Shown: piece after piece, positions 1-10,436 of the stretch
Numbering within the stretch: position 1 is the stretch's first letter
How the letters are laid out: every line of letters begins with the position of its first letter
Assembly: GCA_009760855.2 (NCBI GenBank)
Contig: WPIO01000126.1
Coordinates: 494,001 to 558,000 of the forward strand
Source: Cristatella mucedo
Lineage: Eukaryota > Bryozoa > Phylactolaemata > Cristatellidae
Direction of reading: 5' to 3'
DNA: 64,000 nucleotides
Program-made: the position numbers and the translations under genes
The notes under the pieces: model-generated
The model's database searches: none
What the model saw: only the letters and a program-made list of their open reading frames with translations
Told to the model about the DNA's origin: nothing

Positions 1-1245
1 CGTGAATGGACAAAGATCATCTGAAGTACCTCTAAAATATGGAGTACCTCAGGGCTCTGTGCTAGGTCCGGTCCTTTTCACCGTTTATACTCTCCCTCTC
101 GCTGATGTGATTGCCAAGCACAATCTAGGCTTTCACTTCTATGCGGATGACACTCAGTTGTACCTTTGCTTTGATCCCTCCCAGCCTTCGAGCACCTCAA
201 ATTCTCTCAACTCACTTGCTGCATGCATTGATGACATCCGATCATGGATGGCAGCAAATTTTCTAAAACTAAACGATGATAAAACTAACTTACTAGTTAT
301 GGGCAAACCTAGTGTTATTCAGAAATTGGAAAGGCTGACTTTCAAAATTGGCTCTGCCAGCATATCTCCAGTTGCATCAGCTCGAAATCTAGGTGTCATA
401 TTCCAAAGCGACCTCTCGTTAGACGACCACATCAGCTCCACAGTCAAATCAGCCTATTTTCAGCTTCATAACATTGCTAAAATTAGGGCTTGTTTAGATA
501 AGGATACCACGTCCAAGTTGGTCCATGCATTCGTGACATCTCGTCTCGACTTCTGCAACTCACTGCTTACTGGCCTACCAGCATGTGCGATCAGGCGATT
601 GCAGCTGGTGCAAAACTCTGCAGCTAGGCTTGTCTTTCGTGAGCGTCGCAGTTGCCACATTACTCCACTTCTCGCCGACCTGCACTGGTTACCAGTCAAG
701 CAACGGATTGACTTCAAGGTTTTGTCGCTCACTTTTAGGTCTCTTCATTCTATGGCTCCAGCCTATCTTTCAGAGATACTACCCCATCAGGCAAAGCATC
801 GTACCACTCGCTTTTCGGAATCCAACAGTCTAGAAATACCTCGTACAAACCTTAAATCCTTTGGAGACCGTGCATTTAGCTCGTATGCTCCCAAAGTCTG
901 GAACTCCCTCCCGACCTGCATCAGAACATCCCCTGACCTGACCACATTTAAAAGAAACTTAAAAACACACCTATTTAGGACAGCATTTAGTGGGTCCTTG
1001 TGATTCGTCCTCGATGTGCTTATGCGTGCTGACACTGTTCATGCTGCCACTAACCACATTTGCATGCTGACCCTGTGCATGTAACCCCTAACCATGTTAT
1101 TCATTTTGTTTGTTTTTCAAGCATGATTTTACTTACTATTCTATTGCGTATCACTTTGCAGCAAATGTAAAGCGCCTAGAAAGAGATTAAGTTCTCTGAG
1201 GGCGCTTTATCAAGTGCAATATTATTATTATAATATTATTATTAT
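1..1245 (+). mobile_element. L2/CR1-like non-LTR retrotransposon, 3' part
   Basis: The element enters from the left edge, so its 5' part is outside the window. It holds the C-terminal half of a reverse transcriptase ORF, a roughly 240-bp 3' UTR and a TTA/TAA-rich tail. The 3' UTR ends in a hairpin at 1169-1208, whose arms are AAAGCGCC and GGCGCTTT. The same hairpin recurs in the other copies of this family near 20090, 25970, 41650 and 46655. The tail directly abuts the AT-rich viral block. Confidence 0.9.
2..1003 (+). CDS. Reverse transcriptase, C-terminal part, of an L2/CR1-like LINE
   Basis: An open frame of 333 codons. Near its start lie the RT palm motifs: [14 protein letters not shown] (a GxPQGS-type block) and [10 protein letters not shown], which carries the catalytic YADD. 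The C-terminal third has the thumb and tail typical of the L2/CR1 group, including [27 protein letters not shown] and a final W-NSLP block. The frame is uninterrupted to its stop, so this copy is younger than the others here. The endonuclease and the N-terminal RT lie outside the window. The product would copy LINE RNA, and probably SINE RNA with a matching tail, at a nicked genomic target. Confidence 0.93.
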   Translation: MNGQRSSEVPLKYGVPQGSVLGPVLFTVYTLPLADVIAKHNLGFHFYADDTQLYLCFDPSQPSSTSNSLNSLAACIDDIRSWMAANFLKLNDDKTNLLVMGKPSVIQKLERLTFKIGSASISPVASARNLGVIFQSDLSLDDHISSTVKSAYFQLHNIAKIRACLDKDTTSKLVHAFVTSRLDFCNSLLTGLPACAIRRLQLVQNSAARLVFRERRSCHITPLLADLHWLPVKQRIDFKVLSLTFRSLHSMAPAYLSEILPHQAKHRTTRFSESNSLEIPRTNLKSFGDRAFSSYAPKVWNSLPTCIRTSPDLTTFKRNLKTHLFRTAFSGSL

Positions 1246-1271
1246 CTGGAAGAACTGTTGGTGTAGTAACA

Positions 1272-1613
1272 CTAGAATTCCATGTATGTAGAAGTAATAG
1301 CAAAACTATTCATATTTAAATCTCCAGTCATTGTATCTCCAGATTTTTTAACATAATTAGATAATTGACTTACATTAACAGCATCTGTTGGATTAACTCA
1401 TGGAGCAAGATTTGTAACTGGCCTATTCTGCATATTAATAGAAGTACTACTATTTACAATAAAATTAGCATCTGCATATGATTTTGTTACAGCATCACCA
1501 TCACTCACAGGATCACTCAAGTTAATAATTCTGTTACCATTTGCATCAAGGTCTGATAGAATATAACCATTTATTCTACTCAAGTAGTCATCACAATGGT
1601 GTCTTCGACTCAT
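1272..1613 (-). pseudogene. Fibre-like protein with phage tail-fibre type repeats
   Basis: One reading frame of 113 codons with a single in-frame TGA at 1398-1400. It holds two copies of a pattern known from phage tail fibres and trimeric adhesins: DLDANGNRIINLSDP with DAVTKSYAD, then NPTDAVN and SGDTMTGDLNMNSFAI. In that class the motif belongs to beta-rich trimeric shafts. The start ATG lies 22 bases inside the end of the upstream nuclease gene. The frame ends only about 25 bases from the junction with the LINE tail, so the 3' part of a longer fibre gene may have been lost. The role in host attachment is inferred from the motif alone. Confidence 0.6.
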
Positions 1614-2421
1614 CTATATAGCTACTAATTAAAATCTTCGATCTATCTAGCACTTCTTTAACAACTGGTACTATTCTCGCAAATCTACAAGGATCATCTT
1701 CTTCAACTACTTGGATCAAACATCTTCTTATATAATACTTTATATCATAACCATTTGCTTTCTTCTTATTAAATCTGCCATACTTGCTTATAATATCAAA
1801 CTGAAAATCAAAATACTTTTCATCTTTAAGTAATAACATAAAGATTGGTTCTCTGTTTGGCATATCTAACTCAGTATTTGGTATCCTTACATTTCCAGCT
1901 GCTACATAATCTGACGGAGGTTCTTCACAATCCAATCCTGGAACGAAAATCTCGAATTCAGAGTAGAAGCATTCACTAAGTTTTAAAACATGTAAACCTA
2001 ATAAGCATTGCACATGATACTGTTTAGGTATAAAATCATCAATAATATTTCTGATCCATAAACATTTTATTTCTACTAAAGTATCACTGTCTATTATTCC
2101 ATCAGGAGAATATCTGTATTCACCATCATTACTAAAACAATCATTCGCATTATCAAGTTTTACTTTAAGTTTCATTTCTAAAAACTTAGCAGCAATAGGT
2201 TCAAATACTTTACCAAACAACATTGGAGGAAATCTCATACTAGAATTATTAGCAATATATTTTTTTAGTTTTCTGTTAGCAATTAATTATATATCAGTTT
2301 CCATCTGTTATCCAAATACAAGATCATTTCCAAGCACTGAGTAAACTTCAGAGCCTCTAATGTTCAAAGACATTGATTTTTTCCATTCATCTGAACCCTG
2401 TACAAAATCAAATTTATTCAT
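1591..2421 (-). pseudogene. YqaJ/lambda-exonuclease-type nuclease, decayed
   Basis: A frame of 277 codons from an ATG at 2421, broken by TAA at 2308-2310 and 2287-2289; the part after them is open for 215 codons. It carries the PD-(D/E)XK core of the YqaJ viral recombinase family: YSPDGIID followed by LVEIKC, giving the catalytic D, E and K. An upstream QGSDEW block resembles the family's N-terminal motif. Known relatives degrade one DNA strand 5'-3' and act in recombination or genome processing. The gene follows the major capsid gene by about 40 bases and overlaps the fibre-like ORF. Family assignment is fairly firm; the role in this virus is inferred. Confidence 0.75.
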
Positions 2422-2458
2422 TATATTTCTGGTTTAAATTTTTTACATGTCACTTCCA

Positions 2459-4258
2459 TCATACAGTCATGCCTTTATTGCAAGTGAAGTTTGCTCCATT
2501 ACCATTTGATGTAAGCTCTGCAGTGTTCTCACAGACAGTCAAATAGTGAATCATTATTTGTGTATCATCATTTGTTATTGAAGAATTAAATTCAATAATT
2601 ACATCAAGTCTAGAAGTTACTCTAAGCTGTTCATCATTGTATTGTAGATAAATAACATGAATAGGATAGAGAGATAGCCACTCAGGATAAGTTACACCAA
2701 CAGGACTTGCGATCTCATTAAGACCAAGATATTTTTTCTGAATGTTTTGAAATCCATATATTCTGGAGCACATTTTCCTTTTTTAGGCTCACACGACCTT
2801 AGAACAGTAGGGTATTGTTTAGATCCATTAGCAAGCACAGAAACATTTTTAATATCACAATGATTGTAAGTGCAAAGATGTCCAGTGTAGTTTCCATATT
2901 TATTATAATTTTGAGCTGCAACAATAAGCCATCTAACTTTATCAATCGTATTTTGAACTGATAGAGATTTAGTGAATTTAAGTCCTTGATTAAGACTGCT
3001 TATGGTGATATTTTCATATCGTCTGACTCTGTAGATAAGTCTTATTTTCTTAGATTTTTCACTTGAGATATCAGCAAGAGCTCTTTGCACACTCTCTTTC
3101 GGATTAACACATGGTACAACAAGTCTCATTTTTGACATAAAGATTTTAAAATTGGTATAAACACCATCTCCATTAGCTATTGCCGGATTATTAGTAGAAG
3201 TAAATGCTCTAGTGAAAACAGTATTTGCAGTATTTGTAGCAAGTCCAGTTGCACCTGTCATGATAGCCTCATAATTATTTCCACCGACACGAGTCATTTC
3301 AAGTGTAAAAGGGATATTATAAAGAATTTTATTCATGTCAGCACAAAAACCCGAAATTCGTGATAGCGAAAGAGCAATACTAAAAGATCCATTATTGCTA
3401 TCAACAATATTACTTATTAGCTTTTCTATACATGAAACCAATATTAGAACAAGTATTTCCATTTATTATATTTACTGCAGAAGCAGCTGGACTGACATGT
3501 GGAGTAAGATTTAAATACATATCATCCATTTGATTTGCTTCATCTTTCTTCCATCCAATTGCAGGACCTTCAGTCCTATTGTAATCGCCAGGATAGCATA
3601 GAAGACCCATAAGTGTTGAGACAGATCCAACTCCCTCTTTTAGTGGAAGACTTTCAATTTCTTCAGCACCAAGTCTAATTCTCATACTACTAAACATTCA
3701 CGCTCCAGCATTGTTAACAAATCCAGCAGCGAGACTTCTTTTTAATTCCGCTATAAGAACTGCTTCAGTACCAGGTGCTGCAAGTTGACCCTCAAGTAAA
3801 AGATATGCATCTGATAGAACATAACATGTTTGTTGTTCACCTGGGATGGTAAATGCTTCAAGCTTACTTGCGATATTATCTGTTTCATTTCCATTTGCCT
3901 GATAAAACTCTCGAAATTGATAATCTGTAATTTTATAATTGGGAAAGCTAGGATCGCCCAGTTCGAGTATCGATTCAATCGGTGCATTGTCATTTCTTCT
4001 CTATATACAAAATTAAAAATGTATTTCTTATTCTGAATGTATAAACCAGCACCAATTGTTTTCATATATCCGCCATAACCATCAGATCTTGGAGCAGGCA
4101 TAATTGCAGGGACAGAAGATTTTTCTTGTATAACTATCTATTTCTTTGTATGCCTTAGGATCATTTTCTTTTAGCGTTTCTGAATAATCTTTAGTTTCAG
4201 AGTCTTCCATCGTTGCTTTGTATTTCTTTTTGTTCTTTGGTTTAAGTTTGTCAAGCAT
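2459..4258 (-). pseudogene. Major capsid protein, double-jelly-roll type, broken
   Basis: Similarity runs across about 600 codons in five pieces. The ATG at 4258 overlaps the stop of the preceding capsid-like gene in an ATGCTTGA arrangement. Frame changes lie near 4120, 4010, 3440 and 2750, and an in-frame TGA is at 3698-3700. The N-terminal region includes EGQLAAPGTEA and FSSMRIRLGAEEI. The middle holds SRISGFCADMNKILYNIPFT and a YNHCDIKNVSVL stretch. The C-terminal part includes SLYPIHVIYLQ. The order and spacing resemble the capsid proteins of Polinton-like and related invertebrate viruses, which form the hexagonal shell. Family call from memory of the group; profile comparison was not possible. 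Confidence 0.68.
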
Positions 4259-5403
4259 TGCTCGTTTTTATCTCAAGATCAATCTCTTTAAGTTTTCTAT
4301 CATAATCTTCTTCCTTTTTTCGCTTCTCAAGTTCATGTTCATGTTCTTTCTTTCTTCTTTCCTCATCAGCTTTATCATCAATATCTCTACGTTTATTAGC
4401 ATACTCCTGGTCTATCTTCTCTTTCTTTGTTTGTAACTCAATTAATTTTCTAGCTTGATGCATCTCAATACATTTGTATGCAATGTTCATGGTAAGTCCA
4501 GTTAGTCCAGTTAGCACAGGTGCTGTTTTTCCAACACCATCAATAATCTTGTCAAGCACACCATATCCATGATATTTTCCGCCATTTATCCTACCATAAC
4601 CAATTCTAGCATAGCTACCCATCATATATTTTTTAGAAATTTCTATCGTAACTATAATATCAGATATAAAATCTACATGATTTCCGTCTTGGTCTGATAG
4701 ACTTATTTTAAAGTTGCTCATCCAATATGTTCGAGTTGGTAGAAATAGCATATTTTTTAAGTGAATGTCTACTCTTTGTCCTGGAATCAAATCGTTAGCA
4801 TTAATTACAAATAACAAAGAAGATTGATTTACGTTTTTATTTTCTATATAATTCATAAATGGATTAACAAGATCGCAGTCGACACTTTTAAATCTTCCAC
4901 CATCTCTAAGATTGTTCCATGCTTTATATAATCCTACTGAATAAAAGCTTTTATTTTCTGAGTTGCTAGTCGTACCTTGTAGTTTTGAGGTAAAACCAAG
5001 AGTATCACTTATATAATTATCATAATCAAATAGTACAACATACAAACCAAAAACTTGCATTTTAATTCTGTCATCACTATCAACACTAAATGATATACCA
5101 CCTTTACTTGTTCTAGGGATGAAAAAGCTTCCAGAGCTAAGCAACGCTCTGTTTAACCGAGCAACAATTCCAACACTATCATAGTAGCCGGCTGGAATTG
5201 TTACAAACTCTGGAAGCGGAGCGAATGCTTGTTTTTTGAAATATAGATCATCACTAAAATCATTAACTATTTTAATTGTTGGCTTTTTTGGATAACTAAA
5301 TTCAATTCTTCGCAATCCAACCTTTATTATATTCTGCTCCATTTATTGGAGGAACTAGATTCTTTGAATCTGAACTAGTTGTTTCAGTTATTCTTATGGA
5401 CAT
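4251..5403 (-). pseudogene. Capsid-like protein B, jelly-roll (penton-like) candidate
   Basis: An open frame of 363 codons (4251-5342), preceded in another frame by an N-terminus beginning MSIRITETTSSDS at 5403, so one frame change lies near 5345. It is closely related to gene A just upstream: both share the MSIRIT start, a GLRRIEFSY/GLRRVEFTY block, a GYYDS loop, YKAWN and a VLFLPTR/MLFLPTR segment. Gene B alone has a C-terminal extension: a glycine-rich and hydrophobic stretch (KTAPVLTGLTGLT) and then a highly charged Lys/Glu coiled-coil tail of about 75 residues. Penton or minor capsid is the best guess, from position next to the major capsid gene and the beta-rich pattern. Confidence 0.5.
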
Positions 5404-5410
5404 TCTTATA

Positions 5411-6278
5411 TTATTTTGAAATTTCTATAGTAGCAACAACATCAGTAATAATACTTATTGGTTTCTCATTCTGGTCTGTTAAATTTATTTTATAGAGCTA
5501 ATGCCGTTGATGTCTTCTCTTGTAGGAAGAAATAAGACATTTGGAATATGTACATGTACTTTTTCTCCAGGATTTATATCATCAGTATCTATTATATACC
5601 AAGATGATGATTGTTTTAAGAAACCTTTTCTATATTTAACGTAGTTCATTTCTGGATTAACAATATCACATTCAACACTTATGCATCTCACGCCAGAGTT
5701 GTCAGGCAGTTGTATTTTGTTCCAAGCCTTATAAGTGCCAGAGAAGTACATTGCTTCCTCAATTGCTTCCTATGGAGTTCCACCAACCATATCAGCATCG
5801 AACGAACCCTGCTGATTTGAACGGAAACCAAGTGTATCGCCAATCGAATAGATAGTTCCAGGTGCATTACTTCCAAGTATTACAATGTAATCATTAAAAT
5901 TTGCATAATTATCTTATCGTCAGTGTCAACACTAAACTTTATTCCGCCAGATGTATTTCTACCTGAGACAACATATAAAGCACCTGCTGATGATAGGGCA
6001 GTATTTAGAGCATTAACAATTTTATTGCTATCATAGTATCCATTAGCAATCTCAATAGAGGATTGTGAAGATGTAAAACCTGCTTTATACCAAAGAAAAT
6101 TGTTTACATTAGAAATAACATTTAATACTACTTTGTTAGTATAAGTAAACTCAACTCTTCGTAATCCTATTTTGTTATATCCAGAATCTGATCCAAGCAT
6201 TAATGGTGGAACTAGAGTCTTTGAATCTGAACTGGTAGTTCCAGTGATTCTTATAGACATTCTTATATTATATTTCAA
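5411..6278 (-). pseudogene. Capsid-like protein A, paralogue of B, broken
   Basis: Tandem relative of gene B, with its stop only 7 bases before B's start. The first frame (5880-6278) is open, with possible starts at 6278 and, matching B, at 6260. A frame change near 5900 falls in a T-rich run, a TAG is in frame at 5770-5772, and another frame change lies near 5505. Recognisable shared blocks are GLRRVEFTY, GYYDSNKIVNALN, TYKAWNK and NVLFLPTRE, plus a C-terminal ATIEISK like B's TIEISK. It lacks B's charged tail. Role inferred as a minor capsid component; not assigned to a named family with confidence. Confidence 0.48.
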
Positions 6279-6333
6279 TAATTTCTATTACAACAGTAAT
6301 CTGCTGAGATCAAAAATCTAAAACTTTTAAATT

Positions 6334-7135
6334 TTAGTCGGTAATTGTAATCATTATATCGGAAATAGAATCACCAACAAGATTGTGATATTCAAGAGTA
6401 TTCGGTTCATATACCATTTGTTCCCAGGGATAGAAATTATAGGCACAACTTCTGAGAGCTTGTGTTTCGATATTATTTATATGACTTGTTCCACTTGCGA
6501 CCAAGTTACAGTTTATAAGAATTAAGTTAAGGTCAGAAACAAAAACTTCGTTTTCTGAGATAATTTTTTCTCCAGGATCAACAACTACTTGTCTAAACTG
6601 CTTTCCAGGAGGTTCACCATATGTATTTAATGGCAGTGTTTTATCTGTCGTATAAACACTTCCAGGAAATCCTAACAGTGGAGCTATAGTAGATTTAACA
6701 GCAACAAATGTAAACCCAGCAGGCATAGTAATCCAAGAATTAGAAGTAGCAGCATCAATACCTAAAACAAAATTATCATTCCCAGATAAAACAATAGAAT
6801 TATTTATTGTATCTGCAATACCAACATTTATATCATCAGACACAGCCGCATATATTCCAGGAGGTATACTATCCGCTCAGATCCACCTGCAAGTCTTAAA
6901 CAAAAGTGTTGTTGGAAGATGTAATGCTTTTAATAGAATTAGTTTCAACAAACTTTTTGAAGCATACCTTAAACCTTTTGTTCTTAAGTTTTATTGGATT
7001 ATTTATTTTTACAATAATAGGATTAGTAGTTCCAGTTACGTAAAAAACGTATCCTTCCTTGCCTGCAATGGTATCCTTTTTGATTGACTCACCATTTTTT
7101 AGAATATCCTTAGCCACACCAAAAAGATCCGTCAT
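6334..7135 (-). pseudogene. Capsid-like protein C, distant relative of A and B
   Basis: Two frames joined by one frame change near 6880: 6896-7135 (79 codons) and 6334-6843 (169 codons, with coding similarity extending a little upstream of its Met). Features include an IPPG-Y loop like the GYYDS loop of A and B, a central VDPGEKIISENEVFVSDLNL stretch, and a C-terminus ending SISDIMITITD, comparable to the FISDIIVTIEIS end of B's jelly-roll part. Placed first in the three-gene capsid-like cluster. Relation to A and B rests on these short blocks and on gene position, so it is less certain than the A-B pair. Confidence 0.42.
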
Positions 7136-7138
7136 TTT

Positions 7139-7429
7139 CTATATATCATATAAAAGTTTATTAATTTTAGCAACATATGACTTTGGTACTTTTCTAGATT
7201 TTGCAAGGTAATCAACAGCAGCACTAATAGAATTTACTACTCCAGTATTTCCAGCAGCAAGTTCACGAATCCACAATTCAATCTTATCAAATACTTCATA
7301 ATCATTCTTTACAACTAATGGAATTACTTCAATACCACTTCAAACTTTTGGTCATAAATAATCTAAAACTCTTTGCTCTTTTATACTTCTTTTTTTCTTT
7401 TTATCTAGTGCTAGAATAACATTGGACAT
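7139..7429 (-). pseudogene. Unknown viral ORF (96 residues) with two in-frame TGA codons
   Basis: A frame of 97 codons from an ATG at 7429 to TAG at 7139-7141, read through two closely spaced TGAs at 7352-7354 and 7340-7342. It has a lysine-rich N-terminus (DKKKKRS), a middle IELWIRELAAGN segment and a basic C-terminus. It ends just before the start of capsid-like gene C at 7135. No family is recognised. Its place among structural genes suggests a small virion or core protein; that is a guess from context. Confidence 0.4.
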
Positions 7430-7439
7430 ATTTTCTTCG

Positions 7440-7817
7440 CTAAGATTCCACAATCTTTCTCACTTGTTTAGATACTCCACCAGTCTTTTTTACTCCAATA
7501 ATATCAAGTAAATCTTTCTTTTTATCAACTGTTGATTCATATGCTTTACTTATTTCATCCATTTGTCTACCATCAAATTTAGTATAGTAATTCATAGTAT
7601 ATTCTAGGATATCATGAGCAGTTTGTTCTAGTTCCTTTTCAGCAGTATACATTTTCTCATTATGAAGTTATAATCCTAGCTCATACAGTTTTAAATCTTT
7701 ATTTGCACTATCAATCTCATTTATTATTCTTGTTACATAATTTGGGACATTTCCATCTTTACTTTTAATCATCTCAATGTAAATCCTTTGAGCAGTGCTT
7801 GTCAACCTCAAAAGCAT
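7440..7817 (-). pseudogene. Unknown helical viral ORF (about 125 residues)
   Basis: One frame of 126 codons from a possible ATG at 7817, with an in-frame TAA at 7668-7670; the part after it is open for 70 codons. The sequence is rich in charged helix-forming residues, with a stretch MYTAEKELEQTAHDILEY and a basic C-terminus ending KQVRKIVES. Its 5' end lies at or across the point where polymerase similarity stops, so the true start may be lost. No family recognised. Confidence 0.35.
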
Positions 7818-10304
7818 AGCCAGTCTTTGAATTTTCTTTTATTCCTAGTATTTTTTGTTTGTAAATGATTTAATCTGCTTCTCATCTAAAAACTTAAAAT
7901 TACTTGTCCGCAAGAATTGAGTCATCACAGTCGCATAAAGTGAATTTGCATCAACATAGAGAAGCCAACTCTTCTTCTTTGTGCAATCATAATTAGATGC
8001 CATTTGGTTGTTAGCCTTAACATGCCTGAAAGATTCTTGTGTTATTCCTCTTCTGGTTGCCCTCTCAAAGAAATTAAAGCCTTCAAAATTTGATGGCAAA
8101 TCTAATCTTACTTTTGAAAATCTTAACCCTGCACACCAAGTTAAACCAGGAGCAGTAAGAAAGTTAGCAGGATCCAGACCATCAATTCTTTTTGAGATGC
8201 CTAAAATGTTGAAAAACATCAGCTAGTTGAAAAACATCCATTGTGAGATAAATATCGCTATATTTTTCTAGCGTATCTTCAGTGAGTGGGTCAATCTTTT
8301 TCATTAATTTCCACACTTCCTGCGCTCTATCATAATCCTTTTCTCCAACGTTGCTGTCGTTCAATGTACTATGGAAACTTGTTATTGGCGGTAAACTTTT
8401 ATCTTGTAGCTTTGAGAAAGAATAAACATATGCATACGGAAAAACTCCCTTTTCTGATAACAATTCAAACTCTGTATCACCTCTCCCCTAGTATACGTTA
8501 GCGGTTTCTCTGACTTACCGCCATTTTTAAATAAGTCTGGCAATCCTTTATTCATCAACTGAAGTGAATCTCTAAAACTAAGAGCTCCGATTTCAATGTT
8601 TATATATTTCTCCATATTATTTGCAATTACGCTTTTTTCAAGTTTTTGACCGTGAAACTCTCGAACTAATAAATGTTAATCATATCCTTTTAGGTTGTGT
8701 GTAAATACTGGAAGTTTAAACTTAGCTGGATTAATACTAACATTAAGATTACACTCGTTGTGTGCAGCACCTCTATATTTGCCAGTAAGATGACAGTGAT
8801 CTAGCACCTTATCATTATTCAAGTCTAAATTAAAAATATAACAAACAGTTGCTGAGTTGTACTCCTTACTCTCTTCACTGGTCATAGTCTCATAATTATA
8901 TTTCTTATATTTAGGAAGAGTCTCTCGCAACTCATTCATTATTGAATCTACTTCCTCTAGTAGTTTCTTTACTAGCTCTCTTACATTATTTGGTCCCTTA
9001 AGTAACTTAAAACTTCTTCTTTTTCCTTTGTAGTCTATAATTGTACATGCACTTGAATATGGAATGTGCTTTTGAAAAGAACCTCTAGGAATACTGCAAT
9101 CTTCCTTATAAGTCTTTCTTACATCACTAAGCAAGCATTCAAAGTCTGCATAGGCAACAAAAGGACACCATAATGTTTTTGAGTATTCCTTAAAGTAACA
9201 CTTTTCTCCTTCCTCAATCATTTTTATTCTAGACCTTCCATCATTTCCCTTCTTATATGCATCAATATGTTGTGCAAGTTTATCTTGAGAATAAAATCTG
9301 CAGATACATCTCTAACAAGTCAGTTGAGTACCAAGTCCCTTTGAGCTTCTGCAAAGTCCATTAAAATTCTAAATGATTACATAGTGAGGGACTGTCTTAT
9401 CTTCATTGCTATATAAAAGATCTAAGTGTTCTCATTTTCCTCATCGACTATAAGAAGTGGGCTTAAATCTCTGCTGCAATACTCATAAACATTTATTGTA
9501 ATGTCAAACAGTTTCGCTAAAGTAGGTATATTTGAAACACTTAACGCTTGAGAATATCCAGGTCTTACATTAAACAAGTCTGACAAAGTAGTAATAAGAT
9601 GATTATATTTTTCAAAAAATATCTTATTAAGATCTGCAATTGACTCTGGATGATTGTCTCTAGGATGAAGAAACCTTAGTACACACAACAATGCGCAACA
9701 GTTATCTGATTCAGCTCTTTATATTCAAGGTTGATCTCTTTTTCTCTAATCCTTTAGGCATATGTGAATAACTCCCTCCAAAACGATGTCTAAAATGAGT
9801 AAACTTTGCATATAAAGCATTAATTGCAGACAGACTCCAACTAGATCCTTTCTCTAGCCATTCTTCAATCCTCTCCCTAAAAGAAGCGAACTGCATTTTA
9901 ATAATTGACTCAATATTACTAGACCTATTTATCTTTACATTAGGTATGTCAGAAAATGGCTGATAGCAGAAAGCTCCGTTTTCCGATTCTAGAACTGGAG
10001 ATACAATCATTGTCATTTTTAGATCTTTCTTGTTCTTGAGTATGTCTCTTATCACTCTAATAAGTACATCGGCAGTTCTATCATAAATTTTATCAAAGTC
10101 TATTTCACCTTTATCTAAACCAACATACTCATAGTCCATAAACTTGCCGTCCGATGACGGTTTGCCTAAAAACCAACCATTCTCCTCAATTCTCATTAAT
10201 CTTCCTGATTCTCTCTCAAATGACCATTTCATATTCTTTACTTCTTTACTTTTGAGAGGAATTTCTGCTTATTTATTTGGAATAGCTTGCAAGCTAGATA
10301 TCAT
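7790..10304 (-). pseudogene. Protein-primed DNA polymerase B (Polinton type), truncated and broken
   Basis: The N-terminal region (frame 9711-10232) ends in the pre-exonuclease block and continues in a second frame (9422-9691). After another frame change a cysteine-rich finger leads into the exonuclease. YADFECLL near 9160 is Exo I, VLDHCHLTGKYRGAAHNEC is the HNH-like zinc block of Polinton polymerases, and FTHNLKGYD is Exo II. DPANFLTAPGLTW, RGITQESF and YVDANSLYATVM lead through palm motif A near 7920. In-frame stops lie about 9370, 9320 and 8662; frame changes lie about 9715, 9420, 8480, 8200 and 7850. Similarity ends near 7790, so motif B and the catalytic motif C are missing. It would have replicated the viral genome; this copy cannot. 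Confidence 0.9.
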
Positions 10305-10436
10305 TTAATTTAAACTTGCCTTTGAAAATAGATACTTAGACATAAGCCCTGTTCTTCGTACTTCTTCTCTAACACGTCTAGCGTGATCGCTAAAATTTCC
10401 ACCCTCACGTCGCATAACACAATCATTGTTAGACAT
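10305..10436 (-). CDS. Small basic ORF (43 residues) at the head of the viral block
   Basis: An intact small frame from ATG at 10436 to TAA at 10305-10307, rich in arginine (EGGNFSDHARRVREEVRRTG). An A+T-rich stretch with TTTATATAG, possibly a TATA element, lies about 15 bases upstream. The next ATG follows the stop directly and leads, after one TAA at 10269-10271, in frame into the polymerase region. No family recognised; a DNA-binding or terminal protein is possible but unsupported. Confidence 0.35.
   Translation of the reverse strand: MSNNDCVMRREGGNFSDHARRVREEVRRTGLMSKYLFSKASLN

Noticed and set aside
3830-4436. Plus-strand frames in the viral block
   Set aside because: Phe/Ile-rich antisense of A+T-rich capsid genes; no similarity.
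1398-7429. Reassigned genetic code (TGA as Trp) in the viral genes
   Set aside because: TGG is used for Trp throughout, TAA and TAG also occur in frame, and frameshifts are common; ordinary decay explains the stops. Kept only as a finding to test.
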